Positions 1 through 5,829 are shown, counted from the stretch's first letter. The stretch: 6,185 nt of DNA from a candidate division LCP-89 bacterium (GCA_025774735.1 JALGZU010000302.1:1-6185), one strand, 5' to 3'. Program-made: numbers and translations. The notes: a model not told the origin generated them from the letters alone.

Positions 1-656
1 CGGCCCTGTCGGTGACGATTTCACCGCAGAATCCGCCGATCCAGGTTCCGGCAGGCGGCGGCAGCTATTTCTATGATATTTCCCTCGAAAATACCGGATC
101 GTCACCGCTGACCTTCGACGGGTGGATCATGATCATCCTGCCGGACAGCTCGACCTTCGGTCCTGTGATCTTACGTGAGAGTATAACGCTCCCCGCGGGA
201 GGATCAATTGTCCGCACCGATCTGCAGCAATCCATCCCCGCAGGTGCTCCCGCCGGTGTGTACAGCATGGTTCTCTTTGCTGGATCCTATCCCGGTTCCG
301 TTATCACGTCCGACAGTTTCCCCTTTGAGAAACTATCCGGCGCCAGTTTCTACGGAGTGGATCCAGGTCTCAGTCTTGAGAATCCCGGGCTGGCCGAATC
401 AGAGCTCCTGTCAGCTTATCCGAATCCGTTCAATCCGGGGACCGGCTTGTCCTTGAATCTGCCGAAGGCAGCCGACGTAAATCTGACCGTTTACGACGCA
501 CGTGGCCGCAGAATTTCGACGCTCCTTTCGGGCAGGCTCGATGCCGGCAATCACCAGGTGACTTTCGACGGTTCACAGGTTGCCACGGGAGTGTATTTCG
601 CCAGACTGCAGGCGGGCGCTTACCAGGCAACCTTGAAGCTCCTGCTTCTGAAGTGA
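1..656 (+). CDS. Secreted protein, C-terminal part, with sorting tail (5' end outside window)
   Basis: The reading frame is open from the left edge (first full codon at 3), so the GTG at 12 is probably internal and the real start lies upstream. Two regions are visible. Residues of about nt 9-340 form a beta-rich module (VTISPQNPPIQVPAGG ... IPAGAPAGVYS ... FPFEKL) that aligns along its whole length with residues 691-802 of the M14 peptidase at 3041-5794. The last ~80 residues begin AYPNPFNPGTG and end in a hydrophobic-basic LLLLK. They match the FlgD-Ig / type A sorting tail that directs proteins to the type IX secretion route in Bacteroidota; many FCB candidate phyla carry the tail, and whether T9SS is present here cannot be told. 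The N-terminal catalytic or binding part is missing, so the activity is unknown. Surface or extracellular location is inferred from the tail. Confidence 0.9.
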   Translation, partial: ALSVTISPQNPPIQVPAGGGSYFYDISLENTGSSPLTFDGWIMIILPDSSTFGPVILRESITLPAGGSIVRTDLQQSIPAGAPAGVYSMVLFAGSYPGSVITSDSFPFEKLSGASFYGVDPGLSLENPGLAESELLSAYPNPFNPGTGLSLNLPKAADVNLTVYDARGRRISTLLSGRLDAGNHQVTFDGSQVATGVYFARLQAGAYQATLKLLLLK

Positions 657-732
657 ATCAGGGGGGATTGAGCCTTTTTTCTCAGGCGGTGGGAGAAGAG
701 GTTTCACAAATTCTGGATTGACGGTGCCGGCT

Positions 733-1122
733 CTAACCATTTGTCCCGCAGAGATTCCCCAGGTGTAACTGCAGAGTCTCCCGTTCCCGGATCAACGCCG
801 CCATGTCCAATGCGTCCAGGTCCAGGTGGGAGGATACCCCCAGAATCTGCCGCCGGCCCTCGATTTCTGCAGCGAAGAGATCCCTCGCTAACTGGTTCTC
901 AGCATGAATCGTGGACAACCTGCGGGTCAGATCATCGACAGCCTGTTGCTCGGTCTCCAGCTCTTGCCTCAACTGCTCCTCGACCCGGCGCATCTCCTCC
1001 ACGTTGTTACGGTAGGACTTAAGGATCAATTCCGACGACCGGAGTACTTCCGTGATCTCGTCCAGGTCCACGTCCCCCAGCGTGATCTTCCTCAGAACCT
1101 CTGTCAGAGCGAGTTTCTCCAT
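733..1122 (-). CDS. Small coiled-coil protein, unknown function
   Basis: This encodes 129 residues on the minus strand, convergent with the upstream secreted-protein gene. The start at 1122 is supported by a GGAGG five bases upstream (CTGGAGGGTTCG-ATG), so this is not a shadow frame. The protein is charged and almost entirely helical by inspection. Residues ~1-32 are a short Leu/Ile-rich region, ~35-92 form a heptad-like coiled coil rich in E, R, Q and L (VEEMRRVEEQLRQELETEQQ), and ~103-123 form a second helix. It has no signal peptide or membrane segment, so it is probably cytoplasmic. One Cys lies near the C-terminus (LCGTNG). I do not recognise a family. Coiled coils of this length are common in structural or adaptor proteins, so function cannot be assigned. 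No convincing TTGACT/TATATT promoter was found upstream. Confidence 0.72.
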   Translation of the reverse strand: MEKLALTEVLRKITLGDVDLDEITEVLRSSELILKSYRNNVEEMRRVEEQLRQELETEQQAVDDLTRRLSTIHAENQLARDLFAAEIEGRRQILGVSSHLDLDALDMAALIRERETLQLHLGNLCGTNG

Positions 1123-1288
1123 CGAACCCTCCAGTTTGTTTGTAACAATCTCAACGGATAAAATACTTGATCATTTTCTCTAATCTTTCCCTCCGGATCG
1201 GTTGAAAAAAAATTAAATGATTCCAGAAAGAATTTTGTATGTATTTTAATTTAAAGTGTTTACAAAAAGGAACTTTTTATTTTATTCC
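1123..1288. other. AT-rich non-coding stretch upstream of the coiled-coil gene and P1
   Basis: No gene is seen here. It contains the minus-strand leader of the coiled-coil gene (GGAGG near 1128-1132). A second GGAGGG (complement of 1189-1194) lies 14 bases before a seven-codon minus-strand frame (1151-1174, MIKYFIR). A loose inverted repeat TTTTGTA / TACAAAA (1233-1239 / 1261-1267) sits upstream of P1. From 1201 to 1320 there are only 20 G or C in 120 bases, in sharp contrast to the coding DNA. A promoter for the coiled-coil gene should lie here, but only a weak TTGTAA-type match is visible. Confidence 0.5.
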
Positions 1289-1317
1289 TTGACTTATTAA
1301 AATTAATGTATTATATT
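1289..1317 (+). promoter_or_regulatory. Promoter P1 (sigma70-like) for the small RNA
   Basis: TTGACT at 1289-1294 and TATATT at 1312-1317 are separated by exactly 17 bases. The hexamers and spacing are the same as in the promoters before the regulator gene and the M14 gene. It lies in DNA with only 20 G+C in 120 bases (1201-1320). The predicted start of transcription is about 1324. No convincing plus-strand gene follows; the next structured element is the two-hairpin RNA. Confidence 0.75.
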
Positions 1318-1323
1318 AATTAT

Positions 1324-1410
1324 CAAATCACGGACTTTCGTCAACCCTACCCCCCAGGGGTTGACGCTTTCGCCCCACTGCTGTTCCCCCCAAGGCAGTG
1401 GGGCTTTATT
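1324..1410 (+). ncRNA. Two-hairpin C6-loop small RNA, 6C-RNA-like
   Basis: A near-consensus promoter ends at 1317, and two tandem perfect hairpins follow. Hairpin 1 pairs 1339-1347 (CGTCAACCC) with 1358-1366 (GGGTTGACG), 9 bp plus a closing T-G wobble. Hairpin 2 pairs 1372-1381 (GCCCCACTGC) with 1395-1404 (GCAGTGGGGC), 10 bp plus a closing T-G wobble. The loops are ACCCCCCA and GTTCCCCCCAA, each with exactly six C followed by A. A T-rich tract (TTTATTT) follows hairpin 2 and would end the RNA near 1410. This is the defining architecture of the 6C RNA class known from Actinobacteria, whose C-rich loops pair with G-rich mRNA sites. Here the genome appears not to be actinobacterial, so it is either a distant member or convergent. 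The seen part is structure and promoter; the regulatory role is inferred. Confidence 0.68.
1372..1410 (+). terminator. Intrinsic terminator = second hairpin of the small RNA
   Basis: A 10-bp perfect GC-rich stem (1372-1381 / 1395-1404) is followed directly by CTTTATTT on the plus strand. It ends four bases before the stop codon of the minus-strand gene at 1414-1662, so it may also slow transcription arriving from that side. On the minus strand no T-run follows it, so it reads primarily as a plus-strand terminator. Confidence 0.65.
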
Positions 1411-1413
1411 TCT

Positions 1414-1662
1414 CTATTCCATTTCGTCGATGTCTTGAATTTCGATGCGGTAGGAGAACGGCACGGCTTCATAAGGGCTGATGCGAATAAAGACGGGGGG
1501 GAGCGGGATATAATCACGGATTGGGCTTGGATAGGTGCCCCGATATACGGGGCAGCGGTAATTCAGGTAACAGTTGTCTTCGGTGCATTTGGGCCACTGG
1601 TCAATCCGGAGGCGGCACGGGGTAAAACCATTGGAGACGGTTTTGGCTGGCGGGGCAAACAT
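1414..1662 (-). CDS. Small four-cysteine protein, unknown function
   Basis: This encodes 82 residues on the minus strand. I chose the ATG at 1662 because GAGGA lies seven bases upstream and because a promoter sits 45-74 bases upstream. The frame stays open to 1728, but that extension is low-complexity AT-rich DNA covering the promoter. The protein has C16, C26, C31 and C37 (C-X9-C-X4-C-X5-C), a pattern that could bind a metal or form disulfides, then a Pro/Tyr-rich stretch (RGTYPSPIRDYIPLPP) and an acidic end (IEIQDIDEME). It has no signal peptide or membrane segment. I recognise no family. It is divergent from the XRE regulator gene, the usual position of a gene controlled by such a regulator. 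The G+C level and clean start signals argue against a chance frame, but it remains a prediction. Confidence 0.6.
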   Translation of the reverse strand: MFAPPAKTVSNGFTPCRLRIDQWPKCTEDNCYLNYRCPVYRGTYPSPIRDYIPLPPVFIRISPYEAVPFSYRIEIQDIDEME

Positions 1663-1688
1663 GGAAATATCCTCAATATGAAGTATAC

Positions 1689-1718
1689 ATACAACATTAT
1701 ATATATAATATACAACAT
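1689..1718 (-). repeat. Direct repeat ATGTTGTAT x2 across the -10 region of the small-protein promoter
   Basis: The plus-strand 9-mer ATACAACAT occurs at 1689-1697 and 1710-1718, a period of 21 bp, so both copies face the same side of the helix two turns apart. The upstream copy overlaps the -10 element and the other covers the predicted transcription start. This is a good candidate for an operator; the neighbouring XRE protein is the obvious candidate binder, by inference. Confidence 0.5.
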
Positions 1719-1736
1719 AAATCACCATAGAGTCAA
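1707..1736 (-). promoter_or_regulatory. Promoter P4 for the small four-cysteine protein
   Basis: Read on the minus strand, TTGACT (complement of 1731-1736) and TATATT (complement of 1707-1712) are 18 bases apart. They use the same hexamers as the other three promoters. Transcription would start near 1700, leaving a leader of about 38 bases before the ATG at 1662. Confidence 0.68.
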
Positions 1737-1766
1737 CAATTATTTACATTTTTTTGGAGAAACCTC

Positions 1767-1795
1767 TTGACTTATGCGAAATTCTTGTTTATATT
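1767..1795 (+). promoter_or_regulatory. Promoter P2 for the XRE-ImmA operon
   Basis: TTGACT at 1767-1772 and TATATT at 1790-1795 have a 17-base spacer. The heptamer TTATGCG occurs at 1772-1778, just inside the -35, and again at 1794-1800, overlapping the -10; the period of 22 bp suggests an operator and possible autoregulation. The predicted start is about 1802, and the leader of ~41 bases carries GGAG at 1830-1833 before the ATG at 1843. P2 is back to back with the promoter of the minus-strand small gene; the two -35 elements are 30 bases apart. Confidence 0.78.
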
Positions 1796-1842
1796 ATGCG
1801 GGTGATCGTGGCGAATCTTCTTAATAATCGGAGTGAATTAGC

Positions 1843-2289
1843 ATGGACATCGGCCCTTATATCCGCGACGCCAGGCGGCGCTCCCAGCTGAGTCAAGAGG
1901 AACTAGCGGCACAGGCCGGCATCAACCGCACCTACCTCTCTCAGCTCGAGAACGGTCGCAGCAGTCCCACCCTCGAAGTCCTGAACCGCATCGCCCTCGC
2001 CCTGGGAGTGAGGCCGGCGGCTTTGATCCCGGAAGCTTCCGCCGCCCGTGAATCCGCCCCGCATTATGAAATCCAGGGCGACGAGGTCTCTTATCAGGGG
2101 CTTCAGGAACTGCTGGAGGACGAGCGGACCCGCCTGTTGATGAAACCCACCGACGAAGAGATCGAGATGCTGAGGGGCATCCGTTTTTTGAACCGCTTCA
2201 GCCCATCCAAAGAGCTCTTCATCGAAATCCTGCTGGACTACCGCCGCCGGGAAGATTCTGATGAGGACGGGGACACGAGTGCCGGGTAG
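1843..2289 (+). CDS. XRE-family helix-turn-helix transcriptional regulator
   Basis: This is a 148-residue cytoplasmic DNA-binding protein. Residues ~6-62 form a Cro/C1-type HTH: helix 2 is SQEELAAQAG (17-26), the recognition helix is around NRTYLSQLENG (28-38), and the typical SPTLEVLNRIALALGV follows. Residues ~63-100 are a linker, ~102-136 a helical C-terminal segment (TDEEIEMLRGIRFLNRFSP...), and the end is strongly acidic (EDSDEDGD). The start at 1843 has GGAG nine bases upstream. The metallopeptidase gene begins five bases after its stop, so the two are one operon. In comparable pairs (ImmR-ImmA, DdrO-IrrE, XRE-COG2856 toxin-antitoxin pairs) the XRE protein represses its own and neighbouring promoters, and the peptidase relieves or counters it. 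Here cleavage is inferred, with the C-terminal region as the likely target. Confidence 0.93.
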   Translation: MDIGPYIRDARRRSQLSQEELAAQAGINRTYLSQLENGRSSPTLEVLNRIALALGVRPAALIPEASAARESAPHYEIQGDEVSYQGLQELLEDERTRLLMKPTDEEIEMLRGIRFLNRFSPSKELFIEILLDYRRREDSDEDGDTSAG

Positions 2290-2294
2290 GCGAG

Positions 2295-2891
2295 ATGAAC
2301 TTCCTGGATGAAATCTCGTCCCGGTTCGACGTCCCCTACTGCTTTGCTCCATTACCCGAAAATTGTCGTGCCTACCTCCTGGACGGTGTGGCCATTCTGA
2401 ACGACGCCCTGACGCCGGAACAGACTCACTGGTCCTATTGCCATGAAGTCGCCCACTTCCTCCTGAACCACCACCGGAATCCTCCCTCCACCGATGCGGA
2501 GGAGCGCGAGCAGGAATCGGACGCCAACCAGCTCGCCGCCGAGATCATGCTGCCGCCCGAAAAGTTTAAACCCGCCTCATCCGACACCCTGAAAAACCTG
2601 AAACGACAGTTCCCCCACGCCAGCCATGAAGTCATCGCCCGTCGGCGGCTGAGTTTCCGGCTCGGCCTGCTGACCATCATCGACGATGGGCGTATCACCA
2701 CGAGACTTGCTCCAGATGGCTGGAATCGTCCGAAGCAGCTATTCCCGCTGGAGTCCGAGGCTTTGAAAACTTGTATGACAGAGAAGGATGAGGTGGATTT
2801 GGACCGAGATGGCAGATGCGTCGAGGCGACGTATGTCGATGAGGGCCGGGGGGTGATCCGCGTCATTCTCTTCATGGAAGGTGACGAGTAA
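2295..2891 (+). CDS. ImmA/IrrE-type (COG2856) zinc metallopeptidase
   Basis: This encodes 198 residues. The zinc motif HEVAH (50-54, in SYCHEVAHFLLNHH) gives ligands H50 and H54 and catalytic E51. The family's third-ligand segment follows as EQESDANQLAAEIMLP (72-87), with E74 the likely ligand. Residues ~98-125 (LKNLKRQFPHASHEVIARRRLSFR) are the helix-turn region seen after the protease core in this family. Residues ~126-198 form a beta-like C-terminal region that I cannot name. There is no signal peptide, so it is cytoplasmic. It lies five bases after the XRE gene, with a weak AGG four bases before the ATG, suggesting coupled translation. Relatives cleave repressors (ImmA on ImmR, IrrE on DdrO) or act as the toxin in XRE-COG2856 pairs. 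All catalytic residues are present, so an active enzyme is expected. The activating signal cannot be seen. Confidence 0.92.
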   Translation: MNFLDEISSRFDVPYCFAPLPENCRAYLLDGVAILNDALTPEQTHWSYCHEVAHFLLNHHRNPPSTDAEEREQESDANQLAAEIMLPPEKFKPASSDTLKNLKRQFPHASHEVIARRRLSFRLGLLTIIDDGRITTRLAPDGWNRPKQLFPLESEALKTCMTEKDEVDLDRDGRCVEATYVDEGRGVIRVILFMEGDE

Positions 2892-2959
2892 TCCCGGCGA
2901 ATAAATTCACCCTCTGAATCCGCTGCACCCCATGTTTTCTCCTCCAATTTTTTCTTTGC

Positions 2960-2988
2960 TTGACTTGTGCGTACATTTTTTGTATATT
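2960..2988 (+). promoter_or_regulatory. Promoter P3 for the M14 peptidase gene
   Basis: TTGACT at 2960-2965 and TATATT at 2983-2988 have a 17-base spacer. The segment resembles P2 beyond the hexamers: CTTGACTT-N-TGCG is shared, and 10 of 17 spacer bases are identical. TACA-N5-TGTA (2972-2984) is a small inverted repeat inside the spacer. The predicted start is near 2995, with a leader of ~46 bases. Confidence 0.78.
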
Positions 2989-3000
2989 ATAGGATGAATA

Positions 3001-3013
3001 TAACTTTAAGTTA
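3001..3013. repeat. 13-bp palindrome in the M14 leader
   Basis: TAACTT-T-AAGTTA is a perfect inverted repeat with a one-base centre, located just after the predicted transcription start of P3. Its size and place suit a dimeric repressor site. AT-rich palindromes arise easily by chance, so confidence is low. Confidence 0.3.
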
Positions 3014-3040
3014 ATTTAATCCTACATTGAAGGAGTGGCT

Positions 3041-5794
3041 ATGAACCTGCTAAAATTGTTCGCGATTTTGACTTCGTTGTGTCTTTTAAGCGGGATTTCC
3101 CTGACGTCCAACGCCTCCGAAATGTACCATCTTGTTCTGATTCCTCAGCCGAATACTGAGATCATCGAGACGATGGCCCGGCTCGGTCTTCCGCTGGACG
3201 ATGCCCGTGAAGTCCCGGGTGGATTGGAAATACCCCTTGAAGTGGGCGAAATCACGCTCCTCGAAAGCCGGGGTATCGGCTATCGAGTCATTCAGGAAGA
3301 TCTGGAGAGCTATTACGGCAAAATCTGCGAAGAGAGCCTCAAGATGCTCCCGTCGCAGACCGACGAAGACCCGGTTCACATGAAGTACGGGTCGATGGGT
3401 GGGTTCTACAATTTCGAAGAGATCGTGGCCGACCTCGATTCCATGCACATGCTCTACCCGGATATCTGCGCTGAGAAAGTGATTTTAGGCTATGGCTGGG
3501 AAAACAATCCTATTTACATGGTGAAGATATCCGACAACGTGGGCATCAACGAGGACGAACCGGAAGGCCACTTCGACGCCCTCCATCACGCCCGCGAACC
3601 TGGCAGCTATACCTGCATGATCTACGCCATGTGGAATCTGCTGGAAAATTACGGTACCGACCCTGAGATGACCTATCTGGTGGATAACCGTGAACTCTAT
3701 TTCGTTCCCGTGGTTAATGTCGATGGATTTCTGTACAACATCCTGACCAACCCCGGAGGCGGAGGCATGTGGCGCAAAAACCGCCGCGATAACGGAGGGG
3801 GAATTTACGGAGTCGATCTGAACCGCAATTATTCTTATCAGTGGGGATACGACAACATCGGATCGAGTCCGGAGCCCAGCTCGTCGACCTACCGGGGCCC
3901 GGATCCGGCTTCCGAACCAGAAACCCAGGCTATGATGACCCATCTCGGCGAACACAGCGTCACGACCGCTATGACGATCCACACGGCCGCAGGGAATGGG
4001 TACGATATCGGGACCTGCTACCAGATCATGTACGCGTCGAATGGTCGTACCCAGGACTGGCAACTGCATACCCACGATATCATTAACGTCGAACCGGAAG
4101 TCGGCGGGTACGGCTTCTGGCCGCCTGTCTCCGAGATTTTCCCTGAAGCCAGGGAGATCCAGGACTGTTTCATGAACCAGTTCTGGTGCGCCGGCGGACA
4201 GGTGCTCTATTCTTCCGTCCGGGTCGTGGATGGCTACCTGACGCCCGGCGAGACCGACGAGATCGTGGTGACCGTCTTCAACCGCGGCTGGGGCACCTCA
4301 GAAGCCGTCGAATTCGAGCTGGCCACGTCGGATCCCTATATCACCCTGTCCACGGCGACGGCGACCACACTTCCCATCCCACGACGGGAAACCGCCGATA
4401 ACGCCTCCAATCCGATCATCGCCGATATCGATCCGGCCTGCCCTATCGGTCACCAGGCCGATTTTACCCTGATCATCAACCAGGGCGGCTATATAAGAAC
4501 CGAAGAGTTCACCATGACGGTGGGGACGCCGACAGTCTTCTTCGAGGACGACATGGAGAGCGGCATCGGCGGGTGGATTCACGAAGAGGTCACGCCCGGC
4601 TGGATCGACCAGTGGCATCAGTCCACGATGAACAGTCATTCACCCACCCACGCCTGGAAGTTCGGTGACGTCGGCGGCGGTAACTACGCCAATCTCGCCG
4701 ACGGAGGATTGATCTCTCCGGTGATCGCCATTGGCAGCGGCCTGGAACTTAAATTCTGGTCCTGGATTGACGCCGAAGCGTCGGGCGCCTATCCCGATTC
4801 CGCCTACGACGGCGGCACGGTGGAAATATCCGCAGCGGGAGGCCCCTGGACAACGCTCCCAATGGATGGCTACACCCACCACATCCGCGCCGAAGCGGGA
4901 GGGGGCAATCCCTACACCGGTCCCTTCGATCCGGGCACTCCGGTCTTTTCTGGCAACAGTGGCGGTTGGGTGGAACAGATCGCCGATCTGTCGGCGTATT
5001 CGGGAGACATCCAGCTGCGCTTCCGTTTCGGCTCCGACGGCGGAGGCTCTGAAATCGGCTGGTACGTCGACGACGTGCAGGTAACCGGTTTCCCGAGCGG
5101 TGCCACGCCGGCCGTCGCGGTTACCCTGATCCCCTACGGCACGCCCATTCAGATCCCGGCTACCGGCGGCAGCTTTGACTTCAATATCATGGTGACCAAC
5201 AATGAGGTCACTCCCGTCACCTTCAGCATCTGGACGGACGTCACTCTGCCCAACAGCAGTATCTACGGACCCGTCATCGGACCGATCGAACTGACCCCGC
5301 CCGGAGGCGCCTCCATCGAACGCGACCGGACACAGGCGGTTCCGGCCGGTGCTCCGACGGGAATGTACACCTACAACGCCTACGTGGGTGACAACCTGGG
5401 CAATGTCTGGGACGAAGACCACTTTGACTTCGAAAAGCTGGCCACCGGCGACGGTGAGGTGATCGGCGACTGGGCGAGCTACGGTGAAGAGTTTGATCTA
5501 ACGGCCGCTGAAACGAATACTGCGATCCCGGAAGAATTCGTGTTCTCCGGCGTTTACCCCAATCCCTTCAATCCATCTACGACGATCTCCTTCGCCCTGC
5601 CCGAAGCCGCAAAGGTCAACCTGTCCATCTACGACGTCTCCGGCCGATTGGTGGCGGAACTGGTTGACGGGATGAGGCAGGCCAGCACCCACGAGGTCAC
5701 CTTCGACGGATCGAGCCTGGCGTCGGGGATTTACATCTATAACTTGACCGCTGGCAATTACACAGCCAGTGGCAAAATGGTGCTGATGAAGTAA
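3041..5794 (+). CDS. Secreted M14 zinc carboxypeptidase with accessory beta domains and sorting tail
   Basis: This encodes 917 residues. The ATG at 3041 is the start because AAGGAG (3030-3035) lies five bases before it; the in-frame GTG at 3035 overlaps that site. Residues 1-25 are a signal peptide (MNLLK, hydrophobic core, SNA cleavage), and 26-~112 a propeptide-like region. Residues ~114-387 are the M14 domain: zinc ligands H183 and E186 (HHARE) and H314 (TIHTA); R245 (WRKNR), N261-R262 (DLNRNY), Y331 (IMYASNG) and general base E353 ([11 protein letters not shown]) match carboxypeptidase A R127, N144-R145, Y248 and E270. Then come an Ig/CARDB-like domain (~388-498), a MAM or jelly-roll-like domain (~499-690, FFEDDMESG ... 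GWYVDDVQV), a module shared with the protein at 1-656 (691-802), and the sorting tail (838-917, VYPNPFNPS). It likely trims extracellular peptides. About 35 residues seem missing between H314 and Y331, so activity is uncertain. Confidence 0.93.
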   Translation: MNLLKLFAILTSLCLLSGISLTSNASEMYHLVLIPQPNTEIIETMARLGLPLDDAREVPGGLEIPLEVGEITLLESRGIGYRVIQEDLESYYGKICEESLKMLPSQTDEDPVHMKYGSMGGFYNFEEIVADLDSMHMLYPDICAEKVILGYGWENNPIYMVKISDNVGINEDEPEGHFDALHHAREPGSYTCMIYAMWNLLENYGTDPEMTYLVDNRELYFVPVVNVDGFLYNILTNPGGGGMWRKNRRDNGGGIYGVDLNRNYSYQWGYDNIGSSPEPSSSTYRGPDPASEPETQAMMTHLGEHSVTTAMTIHTAAGNGYDIGTCYQIMYASNGRTQDWQLHTHDIINVEPEVGGYGFWPPVSEIFPEAREIQDCFMNQFWCAGGQVLYSSVRVVDGYLTPGETDEIVVTVFNRGWGTSEAVEFELATSDPYITLSTATATTLPIPRRETADNASNPIIADIDPACPIGHQADFTLIINQGGYIRTEEFTMTVGTPTVFFEDDMESGIGGWIHEEVTPGWIDQWHQSTMNSHSPTHAWKFGDVGGGNYANLADGGLISPVIAIGSGLELKFWSWIDAEASGAYPDSAYDGGTVEISAAGGPWTTLPMDGYTHHIRAEAGGGNPYTGPFDPGTPVFSGNSGGWVEQIADLSAYSGDIQLRFRFGSDGGGSEIGWYVDDVQVTGFPSGATPAVAVTLIPYGTPIQIPATGGSFDFNIMVTNNEVTPVTFSIWTDVTLPNSSIYGPVIGPIELTPPGGASIERDRTQAVPAGAPTGMYTYNAYVGDNLGNVWDEDHFDFEKLATGDGEVIGDWASYGEEFDLTAAETNTAIPEEFVFSGVYPNPFNPSTTISFALPEAAKVNLSIYDVSGRLVAELVDGMRQASTHEVTFDGSSLASGIYIYNLTAGNYTASGKMVLMK
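5111..5446 (+). repeat. Paralogous C-terminal module of the M14 protein
   Basis: Residues 691-802 ([17 protein letters not shown] ... [11 protein letters not shown] ... FDFEKL) align end to end with the module encoded at about 9-340 in the first gene (VTISPQNPPIQVPAGG ... IPAGAPAGVYS ... FPFEKL). In both proteins the sorting tail follows. This is a recurring beta-sandwich module next to the tail, perhaps a spacer or surface-attachment domain. The relationship is clear in protein and weaker in DNA, so the duplication is old. Confidence 0.8.
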
Positions 5795-5796
5795 CC

Positions 5797-5829
5797 GATA
5801 TGGGGGCGGCTCAAACGCCGCCCCCTATC
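5797..5829 (+). terminator. GC-rich hairpin after the M14 gene
   Basis: GGGGGCGGC (5802-5810) pairs perfectly with GCCGCCCCC (5817-5825) around a 6-base loop TCAAAC. GATA/TATC extend the stem past a single bulged T (5801). It starts eight bases after the stop codon. The tract that follows (TATCTATTC) is poor in T runs, so termination may be partial. The next gene, with no visible promoter of its own, may be transcribed by read-through. Confidence 0.62.

Noticed and set aside
639..680. Possible terminator after the first gene (CTCCTG / CAGGGG stem, then TTTTTT at 675-680)
   Set aside because: The stem is six pairs with one wobble and a 14-base loop, and the T run is 10 bases too far from it. 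Not counted as an intrinsic terminator.
1151..1174. Seven-codon minus-strand leader frame (MIKYFIR) before the coiled-coil gene
   Set aside because: Its GGAGGG is 14 bases from the ATG, too far for efficient starting, and there is no paired hairpin structure to suggest attenuation.
1663..1728. N-terminal extension of the small minus-strand protein to a start at 1728
   Set aside because: The extension (MVIYVVYYIYNVV...) translates the AT-rich promoter and operator DNA; the ATG at 1662 has a proper ribosome-binding site.
1306..1770. 154-codon plus-strand frame across the small RNA and the antisense of the small-protein gene
   Set aside because: No ribosome-binding site; it starts inside promoter P1, crosses two strong hairpins and ends in AT-rich promoter DNA. 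The opposite strand has a better-supported gene.
3035..3040. GTG start for the M14 gene
   Set aside because: It overlaps the AAGGAG ribosome-binding site; the ATG at 3041 has correct spacing and gives a normal signal peptide.
3485..4075. 196-codon minus-strand frame
   Set aside because: It is opposite the M14 catalytic domain, whose conserved motifs prove the plus-strand frame.
4640..5422. 260-codon minus-strand frame
   Set aside because: It lies wholly opposite the M14 coding sequence, with Gly/Arg/Asp-rich composition typical of an antisense shadow of GC-rich coding DNA.
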